Shown piece by piece: positions 10,110 to 19,576 of a DNA stretch of 64,000 nt; the first letter of the stretch is position 1, and each line of letters starts with the position of its first letter. The notes beneath the pieces were generated by a model. It did no database searches. It worked only from the letters and a program-made list of their open reading frames with translations, and was not told where the DNA came from. Origin of the DNA: Cladocopium goreaui (taxonomy: Eukaryota; Sar; Dinophyceae; Suessiales; Symbiodiniaceae); NCBI GenBank assembly GCA_947184155.2, contig CAMXCT020000370.1:82392-146391 (forward strand), in the 5' to 3' direction. The translations under genes and the position numbers were made by a program.

Positions 10110-10158
10110 TCCCGAGAGCGCCTGCGAAGGGTTCTTCGTAAAAAAGCAGCCGTTATAC
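10110..10158. repeat. Composite satellite family 1, locus A: header anchor
   Basis: The sequence begins TTCCCGAGAGCGCCTGCGAA and continues GGGTTCTTC. The matching header at 47459 reads TTCCCGAGAGCGTCTGAGCG and then AAGGGTGCTTC. It begins exactly where TIR element copy 1 breaks off, so this is probably the true 5' edge of the composite. Confidence 0.75.
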
Positions 10159-10714
10159 TAGATCTTCACTCCTTCACATCTGCTGATCTAGATCTTCACT
10201 CCTTCACATCTGCTGATCTAGATCTTCACTCCTTCACATCTGCGGATCTAGATCTTCACTCCTTCACATCTTCACTCCTTCACATCTGCTGATCTAGATC
10301 TTCATACCCTCACACCTGCAGATCTAGATCTTCACACCTTCACATCTGCAGATCTAGATCTTCACACCCTCACATCTGCAGATCTAGATCTTCACACCCT
10401 CACATCTGCCGATCTAGATCTTCACACCTTCACATCTGCAGATCTAGATCTTCACACCCTCATATCTGCAGATCTAGATCTTCACACCCTCACACCTGCA
10501 GATCTAGATCTTCACACCCTCACACCTGCAGATCTAGATCTTCACACCCTCACATCTGCAGATCTACATCTTCACACCCTCACACCTGCAGATCTACATC
10601 TTCACACCCTCACATCTGCAGATCTACATCATCACACCCGCACACCTGCAGATCTAGATCTTCACACCCTCACACCTGCAGATCTAGATCTTCACACCTT
10701 CACATCTGCAGATC
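10159..10714. repeat. Family 1, locus A: 30-bp tandem array (module B)
   Basis: About 18 copies of a 30-bp unit, GATCTAGATCTTCACACCCT plus CACATCTGCA. The unit is built from the 8-bp word TCACATCT, which makes up the corresponding array at locus B, plus a palindrome AGATCTAGATCT. There are no spacers between units, so this is not a CRISPR array. Confidence 0.93.
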
Positions 10715-10778
10715 TCTTGTCGCTCTTCTTCTATTCTCTCTTAAGGCGGGGGCGGTGCCGCCGGAGCGCCACGAAACG
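10715..10778. repeat. Family 1, locus A: pyrimidine tract and conserved anchor
   Basis: A TCTTGTCGCTCTTCTTCT pyrimidine run leads into TCTCTTAAGGCGGGGGCGGT and then CACGAAACGCAACCC. The equivalent at 48121-48233 has TCTCTTAAGGCGTGGGGCAG and then GGCACGAAACGCAAC. These single-copy anchors between arrays are what tie the two loci together. Confidence 0.75.
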
Positions 10779-11524
10779 CAACCCTTTCGCACGAAATGGA
10801 CGTTGGACGTCCAAAACCTATGTAAAATTGCGATTTTGAAGCGTCGCCGGCAACCCTTTCGCACGAAATGGACGTTGGACGCCAAAAACTGAGGAAAAAT
10901 TGCAACTTTTATTGGTCGCGCGCAACCCTTTCGCACGAAATGGACGTTGGACGTCAAAAACTGAGGAAAAATTGCGACTTTGAAGCGTCGCGCGCAACCC
11001 TTTCGCACGAAATGGACGTTGGACGTCAAAAACTGAGGAAAAGTTGCGATTGTCATCCGTCGCGCGCAACCCTTTCGCACGAAATGGACGTTGGACGTCA
11101 AAAACTGAGGAAAAATTGCGACTTTGAGTTGTCAATCGCAACCCTTACGCACGAAATGGACGTTGGACGTCAAAAACTGAGGAAAAATTGCGACTTTGAG
11201 TTGTCAATCGCAACCCTTACGCACGAAATGGACGTTGGACGTCAAAAACTGAGAAAAAATTGCGACTTTGAGTTGTCAATCGCAACCCTTACGCACGAAA
11301 TGGACGTTGGACGTTAAAAACTGAGGAAAAATTGCGACTTTGAAGTGTCCCGCGCAACCCTTACGCACGAAATGGACGTTGGACGTTAAAAACTGAGGAA
11401 AAATTGCGACTTTGAAGTGTCCCGCGCAACCCTTACGCACGAAATGGACGTTGGCCGTCAAAAACTGAGGAAAAATTGCGACTTTGAGTTGTCAATCGCA
11501 ACCTTTACGCACGAAATGGACGTT
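10779..11524. repeat. Family 1, locus A: 72-bp tandem array (module C)
   Basis: CAACCC landmarks fall at 10779, 10851, 10923, 10995, 11067, 11139 and so on to 11499, an exact 72-bp period for ten full units plus a partial. A typical unit runs CGCAACCCTTTCGCACGAAA, TGGACGTTGGACGTCAAAAA, CTGAGGAAAAATTGCGACTT. Because 72 is a multiple of 3, frames stay open on both strands (24-residue repeats), which creates spurious ORFs at 10700-11101, 10868-11317 and others. Confidence 0.95.
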
Positions 11525-12430
11525 GTGTGTAAAAGCGTCTGTGTGTAAAAGTGCAAAAGCGTTTGTGTGTAAAAGCGTCTGTGTGTAAAAGCGCCTGTGT
11601 GTAAAAGCTTCTGTGTGTAAAAGCGTCTGTGTGTAAAAGCGTCTGTGTGTAAAAGCGCCTGTGTGTAAAAGCTTGTGTGTAAAAGCGTCTGTGTGTAAAA
11701 GCGTCTGTGTGTAAAAGCGCCTGTGTGTAAAGGAGTCTGTGTGTAAAAGCTTCTGTGTGTAAAAGCTTCTGTGTGTAAAAGCGTTTGTGTGTAAAAGCCT
11801 CTGTGTAAAAGCGCCTGTGTGTAAAAGCTTCTGTGTGTAAAAGCGTCTGTGTGTAAAAGCGTCTGCGTGTAAAAGTGCAAAAGCGTTTGTGTGTAAAAGC
11901 GCCTGTGTGTAAAAGCTTCTGTGTGTAAAAGCGTCTGTGTGTAAAAGCGTCTGTGTGTAAAAGCGCCTGTGTGTAAAAGCTTGTGTGTAAAAGCGTCTGT
12001 GTGTAAAAGCGTCTGTGTGTAAAAGCGTCTGTGTGTAAAAGTGTCTGTGTGTAAAAGCGTCTGTGTGTAAAAGTCTCTGCGGGTAAAAGCCTCTGTGTGT
12101 AAAAGTCTCTGTGTGTAAAAGAGCCTGTGTGTAAAAAGCGTCTGTGTGTAAAAGCGTCTGCGTGTAAAAGTGTTTGTGTAAAAAGCGTCTGTGTGTAAAA
12201 GCGTCTGTGTGTAAAAGCGTCTGTGTGTAAAAGCGTCTGTGTGTAAAAGGCTCTGTGTGTAAAAGCGTCTGTGTGTAAAAGAGCCTATGTGTAAAAAGCG
12301 TTTGTGTGTAAAAGTCTCTGTCTGTAAAAGCGTCTGTGTGTAAAAGCGTCTGTGTGTAAAAGCTTCTGTGTGTAAAAGCCTCTGTGTGTAAAAGCGCCTG
12401 TGTGTAAAAGCTTCTGTGTGTAAAAGCGTC
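11525..12430. repeat. Family 1, locus A: 16-bp tandem array (module D)
   Basis: Dozens of copies of GTGTGTAAAAGCGTCT with variants (GCCTCT, GCTTCT, GTCTCT). The minus strand has no stop codon in any of the three frames of this unit, so it translates as endless FTHR/FYTQ/LLHT text. This is an array property and not evidence of a gene. Confidence 0.95.
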
Positions 12431-12486
12431 CCTTACGCACGAAATGGACGTTGGACGTCAAAAACTGACAAAAAATTGCAATTTTA
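12431..12486. repeat. Single module-C unit embedded in module D
   Basis: One diverged 72-bp-type unit (CCTTACGCACGAAATGGACG, then TTGGACGTCAAAAACTGACA, AAAAATTGCAATTTT) interrupts the 16-bp array. It shows that modules can be transferred or recombined within a locus. Confidence 0.85.
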
Positions 12487-12812
12487 CTGTGTGTAAAAGC
12501 TTCTGTGTGTAAAAGGGTCTGTGTGTAAAGGAGTCTGTGTGTAAAAGCTTCTGTGTGTAAAAGCGTCTGTGTGTAAAAGCGCCTGTGTGTAAAAGCGTCT
12601 GTGTGTAAAGGACTCTGTGTGTAAAGGAGTCTGTGTGTAAAAGCGTCTGTGTGTAAAAGCGTCTGTGTGTAAAAGCGTTTGTGTGTGAAAGCGTGTGTGC
12701 GTGTGTAAAAAGCATCTGCGTGTAAAAGCGTCTGTGTGTAAAAGCGTTTGTGTGTGAAAGCGTGTGTGCGTGTGTAATAAGCATCTGCGTGTAGGAGCGT
12801 CTGTGTGTGATG
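12487..12812. repeat. Family 1, locus A: second 16-bp array block
   Basis: Continuation of GTGTGTAAAAGCGTCT-type units, becoming irregular (GTGTGTGAAAGCGTGTGTGC and AAAAAGCATCTGCGTG) before ending in unique sequence at about 12812. Confidence 0.9.
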
Positions 12813-13618
12813 GCATTCTCAGTTTGGAACGCAGCGAACAAATCCTTTGCAGTGGATTGTGCAACTCTGCACCGACAAGCATAGTTTACCTCTTTACCTC
12901 TTTCCTTGGCTCAGATGTGAACGTAGAGACAAGATGCATTGTGTACAGGGTGAACATCCATATTCTTATATGTACGCTGAATGTTCGTGAAACAAGTGAC
13001 GATTGGCAAACAGGTATCTTGAACATTTCTTGGACTTCTCGAGGTTTCTGTGGGGGCTGTCCCTGAGATCTCGAGAATTGCATTGTGACAATGTCAGTGT
13101 TTGTTTACGATGCAGTGGATCTATGTAAGTACAGCACGAAAAAATATATGTAATGTTTTCATGGAAATGCATGAGCAGTGGACAAAAAATACTATTCGGG
13201 CCGATCCTGACATGCCGCCATTTTTAAGTCGGGACCTTATATGCAAATGAATAACATGTGGTTTGATGATTTGATGTGTTCATTGTAAGCTTCACTGTTG
13301 ACACGTTCAGCCTTCAGTTTGCAGGACTCTGCGACAGTGGTTCTTTGCCATGTCAAACTCATGCGTGGCATTCTCAGTTCTTTTGTGGACATGTCCATGA
13401 TGATTGTTTTGTGCACAGAGTGAACATTCTTATTCCCATATGTACGCTGAATGTTCGTGAAACAAGTGATGATCGGACCGCATGGTTTTTGACAATGAAA
13501 ATGATCTGATGCTGGTTTCGCAGTGCGGTTGATGTATTTATATATAGCATGTGTATTGTTTGCATGTTTGCCATTCTTTGATAGACGTTGTTCGGGAAGC
13601 AGCAGCTGAGTTTTGAGC
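12813..13618. repeat. Unique spacer with a diverged direct repeat
   Basis: A block at 12941-13009 (GTGTACAGGGTGAACATCC...TATGTACGCTGAATGTTCGT) recurs at 13411-13478 with a few substitutions, preceded in both cases by GGCATTCTCAGTT (about 12809 and 13368). It looks like an old duplication of a few hundred bases. No gene is recognised here. The shared frame (CTLNVRETSDD) is open in both copies, which is weak evidence that it was once coding. Confidence 0.6.
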
Positions 13619-13718
13619 NNNNNNNNNNNNNNNNNNNNNNNNNNNNNNNNNNNNNNNNNNNNNNNNNNNNNNNNNNNNNNNNNNNNNNNNNNNNNNNNNN
13701 NNNNNNNNNNNNNNNNNN
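13619..13718. other. Assembly gap (100 N)
   Basis: Exactly 100 unknown bases, the usual placeholder for a scaffold gap of unknown size. Order and distance between the sequences on either side are not proven by this window. Confidence 0.99.
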
Positions 13719-13945
13719 TAATATAGATATTACCTTTGCGTAATATATTAAATATATGTATATATATATATTACCTTTGCGGAATGTTAAAATTTGCAGA
13801 AAATATAATTAAAATAAATAATTTTATTTCTTTTTCAATTTTATTTACCTTTCTAGCTCATGATTCCTCAATAATACAATATATATATATAGATATATAT
13901 ATATAGATATATATATATATAGATATATATATAGTACAATATACT
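13719..13945. repeat. AT microsatellite (TATATATAGATATA)
   Basis: Imperfect (TA)n with interspersed GATATA next to the assembly gap, including a short repeated word ATTACCTTTGCG (13729 and 13769). Confidence 0.85.
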
Positions 13946-13982
13946 ATATGTTTACATAATTGTTTTGCTTTATTAATTTTGT

Positions 13983-14130
13983 TATCCGGGCCAGAGGTCG
14001 TCTGTAAATACCTCGATATCTGTTGCAATCTGTTGTACTATTCTAGCCAACAAGAGTTCGCCCTTTATGTCTTGCAGAAAATTGTTCAATTTGTGTCCAT
14101 TGATATCAACAATTGCCTTTTGCCTTAAGT
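13983..14130 (-). CDS. Candidate exon ending at a stop
   Basis: After an ATACTTAAG acceptor-like site the minus strand reads KAIVDINGHKLNNFLQDIKG, then ELLLARIVQQIATDIEV, and stops. A neighbouring block at about 14240-14140 reads RIILNDSELLILLEALWNGS in another frame. It may be the 3' part of the minus-strand gene or genes seen further right, but the gap to the left and unresolved phases keep this weak. Confidence 0.27.
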
Positions 14131-14571
14131 ATATCCAAAAAGAGTATATAAATTGAAAAATGATCCATTCCATAGGGCTTCAAGGAGGATAAGAAGTTCA
14201 GAATCATTCAATATGATCCGATAAAACCTGTCTCTCCGGAACCTGGATCACTCTGCACCAAGCTGCCATCAGCACAAAGGAAACTGCCACAACCTCAGCC
14301 CCCATCTACTGACCAGTACACCTTGTTGCTCCTCGCGGCATTGATCTGCTGTACAATTATGTACGCTTAATGTGCATATCCCGCAAAGTGTATCTATATA
14401 CTTGGTACATGTTAATTTAATGCGTGGGTTAGTGTGCAACCAGTACTTGTTGTACATGAATATTTTGCAAGATATCTGTTTATTCCTAAGGCTAGCTGCT
14501 AAGGTTACTTCATGTTACTTCGCAATCTGTAAGTTTTGATAAGTTTGTATCTTGCTGAACCAAAGTTGTCC

Positions 14572-14725
14572 TCAGAAAATTGTTCTCAAAAGGCGCTGCG
14601 TCCTATCTCTCAGCAAGGTCCTTTCATTTTTTAGCCATTCAACCTGGTCACACGTCCCTGAGCACTTCACCACCACTATGCGGAGCAACACGCTACTCGT
14701 CTCCTTGACGGTCGTGAGGTTCAAC
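14572..14725 (-). CDS. Candidate exon with stop codon
   Basis: From a CTATCCGTTTCCAG acceptor the minus strand reads LNLTTVKETSSVLLRIVVVK, then CSGTCDQVEWLKNERTLLRD, and ends in TGA. The composition is protein-like, with hydrophobic strand and charged helix patterns. No family is recognised, and no phase partner has been confirmed. Confidence 0.3.
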
Positions 14726-14729
14726 CTGG

Positions 14730-15078
14730 AAACGGATAGATGCGGAACAAGGCGGCAAGGCGGCAAGGCGGCACAAGCTGAGAGCGTTGCAGCCAAAGGA
14801 TCAGGAATCCACTGAAGCCTCGGTCACACTTCCTGTAAAGAACCTTGTGGTGTCCATGAAAATCATGAAAATCCAGATTGAAATTAGTTTTGAAGCAAAA
14901 GTGCTTCCGATCACGTGTGACTTTCATACGGTGTGACGAATCAAACCGCTGGATTTTCAAGTGAAGCACATCTCTAGTCAAGTCATGTTCTCTTCTGCTG
15001 GTGCCAACGTTAGTCCGGTGTGAGCCTCCAATCAGCAAATGATCATACAGAACTATGTACAGTCTTGTGATGTCCCCA
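14730..15078 (-). CDS. Long open frame, candidate exon
   Basis: The minus strand is open for over 110 codons, reading GGDITRLYIVLYDHLLIGGS and then RDVLHLKIQRFDSSHRM. A donor AAG|GTTCTT after HGHHK (near 14838) would end it earlier. No clear acceptor is seen at the start. It lies left of element copy 2, on the same strand as the candidate exons right of it, so copy 2 may sit inside an intron. Confidence 0.3.
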
Positions 15079-15083
15079 CCCAA

Positions 15084-15619
15084 GTGTCAAGATGGTGATT
15101 ACATTTCATTTGAGATCATTCTAGTTTAGCTGCAGCTGCTCAAGTTTTGGCAAGTTTGGTGAGTCTACGTCAGTTCAAGCTTGATGTGTTCTCTGCATGG
15201 CCAGTCGCACATGAACTGAACCTTCTTTTGCAACCGGCCCTTCAAATCCGAAGAACCCAGACCATATCTTCTGTATTGTTCAAAACATGATAAGACATGA
15301 TAAAATATGATAAAACATGATAAAACATCGCATCCGGACTTTTCTTCATATTAAAACTTCTTAGTCCCCCAGAGAATTGGGCCGCAGACCAATGCAAAAT
15401 AAGACGAAGAGCTGCAATGGCACTGGGGAGCCCAAGGCCTTGGCTCTTCAGCACTTTTCGGTATCTGCGCGACACCACTGATATCATCCATCAAAAAGTG
15501 CTGCAAATGCACCACACCATGCCCTGCTCTTCTCACTAAGAACCAACTTCCAAAGATCCACCTTAGGGAACCCATGACCGAACAGGTTTGGCAGGTGACA
15601 TATAGCCGCTAATATAGCC
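15084..15619. other. No firm gene left of TIR element copy 2
   Basis: Minus-strand frames at about 15580-15480 (PKVDLWKLVLSEKSRAWCG) and 15470-15350 (SAIAALRLILHWSAAQFSGG) look mildly coding but are in different frames with no clear splice pair. A short (ATGATAAAAC)n-like stretch is at 15285-15327. Confidence 0.25.
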
Positions 15620-15627
15620 TATATAGC
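15620..15627. other. Left 8-bp target site duplication of element copy 2
   Basis: TATATAGC immediately precedes TTGGGGGGTGCTG and recurs exactly at 18669-18676 after the right terminus. Eight-base duplications are typical of hAT and some other cut-and-paste superfamilies. Confidence 0.8.
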
Positions 15628-16885
15628 TTGGGGGGTGCTGTGGCCTGTTTATCTGTTCCACAGCCCCCCCTATCTGGAACTATATATAAATTTTCAGGAA
15701 CTATATTTAAATTCTCAGGAACTATATACAGATTCTCAGGAACTATATATAAATTCTCAGGAACTATATATAAATTCTCAGGAAATTTATTTAGAATCTC
15801 AGGAATTTCAGGGGCCATGTATAAGATATCAACATGTATGTTGTATGATTTCTGATGATTTCACGAATCTTGTCGATCTCAGTGCGACTCTGTTGCGGAG
15901 AAAACTGGGAAATATCAATTTCTCAAGCAAAGTTCTCGCAAAACTGGCCGGCCAAAGTTTTTTTCCCCCATGTGTTGCTCCAAGCCTTCTGCTGAAATTT
16001 GCCCTAAGGCTCCACATTTATAAATGGTTGATGTGACAGATCCTTGGTAGCAAAATATCTTCAACTTGTAACAACCAAGTAGTTGGTATCATTTTGCGTT
16101 CCTATCTTCTAGTTTGGTTGTGACATTCCTGCAGGCCCCGATCGACTTCATCTTGCGCGGTTTCCTTGGAGACGAGCCTGTGGGACTGGCTTTGATCGAT
16201 GGCTATTTCTTGTAGGAAATCCACCTTGAGTTCCTTGACCATCAGATGCAGGGTGCCATAGCATACTGACAGTATCATTGTTACGTTCATTCATACTGTA
16301 TGAATTGGGAGATTCGAGAAGTTAGTAAACCTCGCTCACCAGACACTTGGATGCTTGTGATTCATGACTAAACCTTACCGTGCTATCACCAGAATCATTT
16401 TCAGATTTTCTCTTCCTATTCCATATTGACATTGACTTATTCAGTGGGTGATCTCCCGGAAAAAGGTTAAAGTTTAGGCGTCGTCTGAGTAAGTTGATTT
16501 ACTCTTGCGTCGTATGATATGGACGGACCCTGTAAAACTTCATTCGTACAGTATAAAGAGAGGTATTCGTAGCTCAGAAAGTTGCACAATTGTCAATTGC
16601 GATGAGTTACTTTCTTGGTGGCTTACAAGAGCTCAATCTGAAAACGAAATCAAAGTCCACTTGTACATCCACACATTGTATCTAGTTTTTGAGAACATCA
16701 ACCTAGTCTAGTCTAGTTCAGCGGTCCAAGCCCGGGCAGCCACTGAGTTCTGCCGATTTCGGGCTGCCACAGAGCCGCCGTCGGGTCTACATTTTGATGG
16801 CTCGCAAAGATTTGGTTTCCTACCAAGTCTTCAATGACGTGGTGAAGTCCATTGAGGATGTTTTGACCCAAGTTTTTCCTGTCAG

Positions 16886-17005
16886 GACAGGTTGGCCGAT
16901 GTGCGGGGCCATGTGGAGATCACTTCCGAGTACAAGACGGGCTACAAGTTGCATTTCCCTCCTGCAGCCAAGGACCCTGAGCAGCAAAAAGCGCGTGTGG
17001 CCTAG
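16886..17005 (+). pseudogene. Captured exon-like fragment inside TIR element copy 2
   Basis: Same block as 8443-8562, with the same TTTTTCCTGTCAG acceptor and TAG stop. No disabling change between copies was noticed, which reflects recent duplication rather than selection. Confidence 0.35.
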
Positions 17006-17151
17006 ACACATCATCTTTTAACAGTCCCGGGCCCTGGTTTATACCTCAGCCTGACGCCGGTCCTCCTAAGTGAGACGACCTCTAAGTGTGGACTTTTTTC
17101 CCGGCAGTTTTCCGGAACACCAAAACCACTGCTGTCCTGGATTGTCAAAAA

Positions 17152-17562
17152 ATGTCCCTTACTAAACTATATACCGGAACTATATTTAAATCCTTTGGAA
17201 CTATATATAAAATCTTCGGAACTATATATAAAACCGATCTCGGTATATCCTCTCGAGGACTGGCCGCCAGGTCCGCCACAGACCTTAGGCAGACCCCAGG
17301 TCAAACGCCCACAAATTCCCTGCGTTTCGTCAGCCTGTGCTCCCAGGATGGTGTGATCAGTGCATCCAAACGACGCCAGCAATTTGTCAAGGATTGCCAG
17401 AAGAAGCTGGGGCTGGGAAGCGGGATGGAGTTCTACACTGAGTCCCATCTGGAGCCACACCAGAAGGCCATGCTTAACACCCGAGAAGCAGAGAGCCTGA
17501 ATATCCAGTTTGCCTCTTTGGTTGTTACTCAGCTTTGCTTCGACAGTGGTGGGATGGGATGA
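17152..17562 (+). CDS. 136-codon ORF inside TIR element copy 2, doubtful
   Basis: The counterpart of 8709-9119. Its N-terminal part is translated repeat; its C-terminal part (from about residue 40) is unique-looking and charged. No transposase motif is seen. Confidence 0.3.
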   Translation: MSLTKLYTGTIFKSFGTIYKIFGTIYKTDLGISSRGLAARSATDLRQTPGQTPTNSLRFVSLCSQDGVISASKRRQQFVKDCQKKLGLGSGMEFYTESHLEPHQKAMLNTREAESLNIQFASLVVTQLCFDSGGMG

Positions 17563-17771
17563 TACTTCCGTCTGCTCTTTCCAAGATCCCTTTTTGCCAA
17601 GCCACATTCTAACCATGTCATCTTAAGATTTTGACCAAGGGGGAAACGACTTATAACTTCTAAGTTTGTAACGGTTTCTTGATTGACTTTGTCATGTTGG
17701 TTGAAAAAAGACAGAAAAAAAAACCAAAAAATGAAAAAAAAAAATGAAAAAAACACAAACCATCTCAGTAT

Positions 17772-18470
17772 TGGTTCAGAACCGTTCGGAACCGTTCTGA
17801 ACTCTATATTTTTTTTTGGCGAAGAGTAGTTCGGAACCGTTCGGAACCGTTCTGAACTATATATAAAAACAAGTTGCAGAAGTAGTTCAAAACCGTTCGG
17901 AACCGTTCTGAACTATATATAAAACATGCAGCAAATATAGTTCGGAACCGTTCGGAACCGTTCTGAACTATATATAAGATATGCTTTAAATATAGTTCGG
18001 AACCGTTCGGAACCGTTCTGAACTATACATAAACTCTGTTTATATATAGCGCGGAACCGTTCGGAACCGTTCTGAACTATATATGCGTCCAAAACCTTTT
18101 TAGTTCCAATGAGTTCCGATTAGTTCCAAATAGTTCCAAATAGTTCCGATGTAAAAATAGTTCGGAACCGTTCCGAACCGTTCTGAACTATATATAAAAC
18201 ATGCAGCAAATATAGTTCGGAACCGTTCCGAACCGTTCTGAACTATATATAAGATATGTTAATAAGTAGTTCGGAACCGTTCAGAACCGTTCTGAACTAT
18301 ATCTTTGATTTATTTTTTATATGTAGTTCGGAACCGTTCGGAACCGTTCTGAGCTTTATTACACTGCATGTTTTTATATATAGTTCGGAACCGTTCGGAA
18401 CCGTTCTGAGCTATATTACACCGTATTTTTTTATATATAGTTCGGAACCGTTCGGAACCGTTCTGAACTA
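17772..18470. repeat. Palindrome array in element copy 2
   Basis: About 12 units equal in order and spacing to 9324-10024, including the same irregular stretch of TAGTTCCAAATAGTTCC words in the middle. Confidence 0.92.
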
Positions 18471-18668
18471 TCTTTGTCAGATTTTTGTTTTAGCCAATAT
18501 TTTCTTGATTTTTTGAAAGTTAGTTTAGTTATGTTAAGTTATGAAATATAGGTTTTATATATAGTTCCAAAGATTTTATATATAGTTCCAAAGGTTTTAT
18601 ATATAGTTCCAAGCTCTTACCCCCCCTCAACACAAGTCATCAAATAAACAGGCCGCAGCACCCCCTAA

Positions 18669-18676
18669 TATATAGC
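18669..18676. other. Right 8-bp target site duplication of element copy 2
   Basis: TATATAGC directly after CAGCACCCCCTAA, identical to 15620-15627. Confidence 0.8.
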
Positions 18677-18792
18677 TGATATTAGCTGATTAAGTTCCTT
18701 GCTGCGTTGGGTGCAAGCTCACCTGCTGAAAGCACGAAACTGCCTCGGCAATGTGCAAGAACACAAGAGGATGCATTGATCGTCTGATCGAA

Positions 18793-18814
18793 CCGTGCCA
18801 CGCTACGGCTCAAG
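18793..18814 (+). other. Possible degenerate spliced-leader relict
   Basis: CCGTGCCACGCTACGGCTCAAG compared with the known dinoflagellate spliced leader (CCGTAGCCATTTTGGCTCAAG, quoted split as CCGTAGCCATTTT and GGCTCAAG): CCGT, GCCA and GGCTCAAG are shared, with small gaps between. A relict would mark reinsertion of a trans-spliced mRNA. No retroposed gene is evident just downstream, so chance is quite possible. Confidence 0.2.
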
Positions 18815-18949
18815 ATCCGAAATTATTCCTATTACAATCATGTTTTTACAAATAAAGTGATAGAGTTCCTTCATAATCGGTACAGTAAATTTTCCTGACA
18901 GGGCTTCTGACATTCTAGTGTGATCTAGTGTGTTCTTCTTGGATCACCA

Positions 18950-19400
18950 GAACCGACATTGAGAGTGTGGCCTGATGAGCTTGAAGCTGTCATCTCTGAC
19001 CGCGCCAATCAACAGTGCAGTAATGGAGCGGTCAATAGATGGACCAAACAAGGCTTCAGAACAGTGTCGTCTTGTCCTCCCATTGTCTTTCATGTTCTTT
19101 CACTATGCAACTTACTGTGACTTTTTGTACATAATTTTTCACTTGATGTTGATAAATGTTGCGTCAGTAAATCTTGATCGGTGTTCAAAATAGGATCTTT
19201 CATGATTGGAAGGGTCTGTGAAGTGTGAACTCATCTTACGTGATTCAGCAGTGAAAGAATGTTATGTGCTCCTGTGCTTCTCTGTATGCAAATCTGCCTG
19301 TACTGCCTTCCAGCAATAGTGGAGGCTACCAGCTTGTTGTCAGCCATGAATTCAAACCAAGGCAGGAATGCGAGCACAATTGCGAGGCGCAAAAAAAATA
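18950..19400 (-). other. Weak minus-strand exon candidates
   Basis: Two minus-strand blocks look protein-like: about 19360-19231 (ADNKLVASTIAGRQYRQICI and on to a stop) and about 19080-18950 (CSEALFGPSIDRSITALLIG and on to RPHSQCRFW). They continue the strand bias of the 21.2-19.9 kb exon chain. The plus strand is also open at 19259-19534, so these remain suggestions. Confidence 0.25.
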
Positions 19401-19576
19401 CCGTCAGCTTTTGGCACGGCAAGACTGGAGGGGCTGAACATCAAGCTGTAGAACTAGAAGGAAAAGGTGTTCAACTTCAACATAGAGACTTGTATTCAAA
19501 GTCTTGCCACAATCTCGTTGCTCGTTGGCACTAGCACTGTAATCGTCTGTATCAAGTTAGCATCATGAACAATGGA

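Larger units (their letters stand above)
15628..18668. mobile_element. 3041-bp TIR element, complete copy 2 (hAT-like by TSD)
   Basis: The left end TTGGGGGGTGCTGTGGCCTG continuing TTTATCTG matches the reverse complement of the right end, TTAGGGGGTGCTGCGGCCTG continuing TTTATTTG, in 25 of 28 positions. It is flanked by exact 8-bp duplications TATATAGC. Inside, in order: 21-bp GGAACTATATATAAA repeats, exon-like fragments, three more such repeats, a doubtful 136-codon ORF, an array of about 12 palindromes, and inverted subterminal repeats. No transposase is recognisable, so it is probably non-autonomous. The left end can also fold on itself (GCTGTGG with CCACAGC plus flanking G and C runs). Confidence 0.9.

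Noticed and set aside
10159-11524. CRISPR-like direct repeats
   Set aside because: Units of 30 and 72 bp follow one another directly with no unique spacers, there are no cas genes, and the surrounding DNA is eukaryotic in character.
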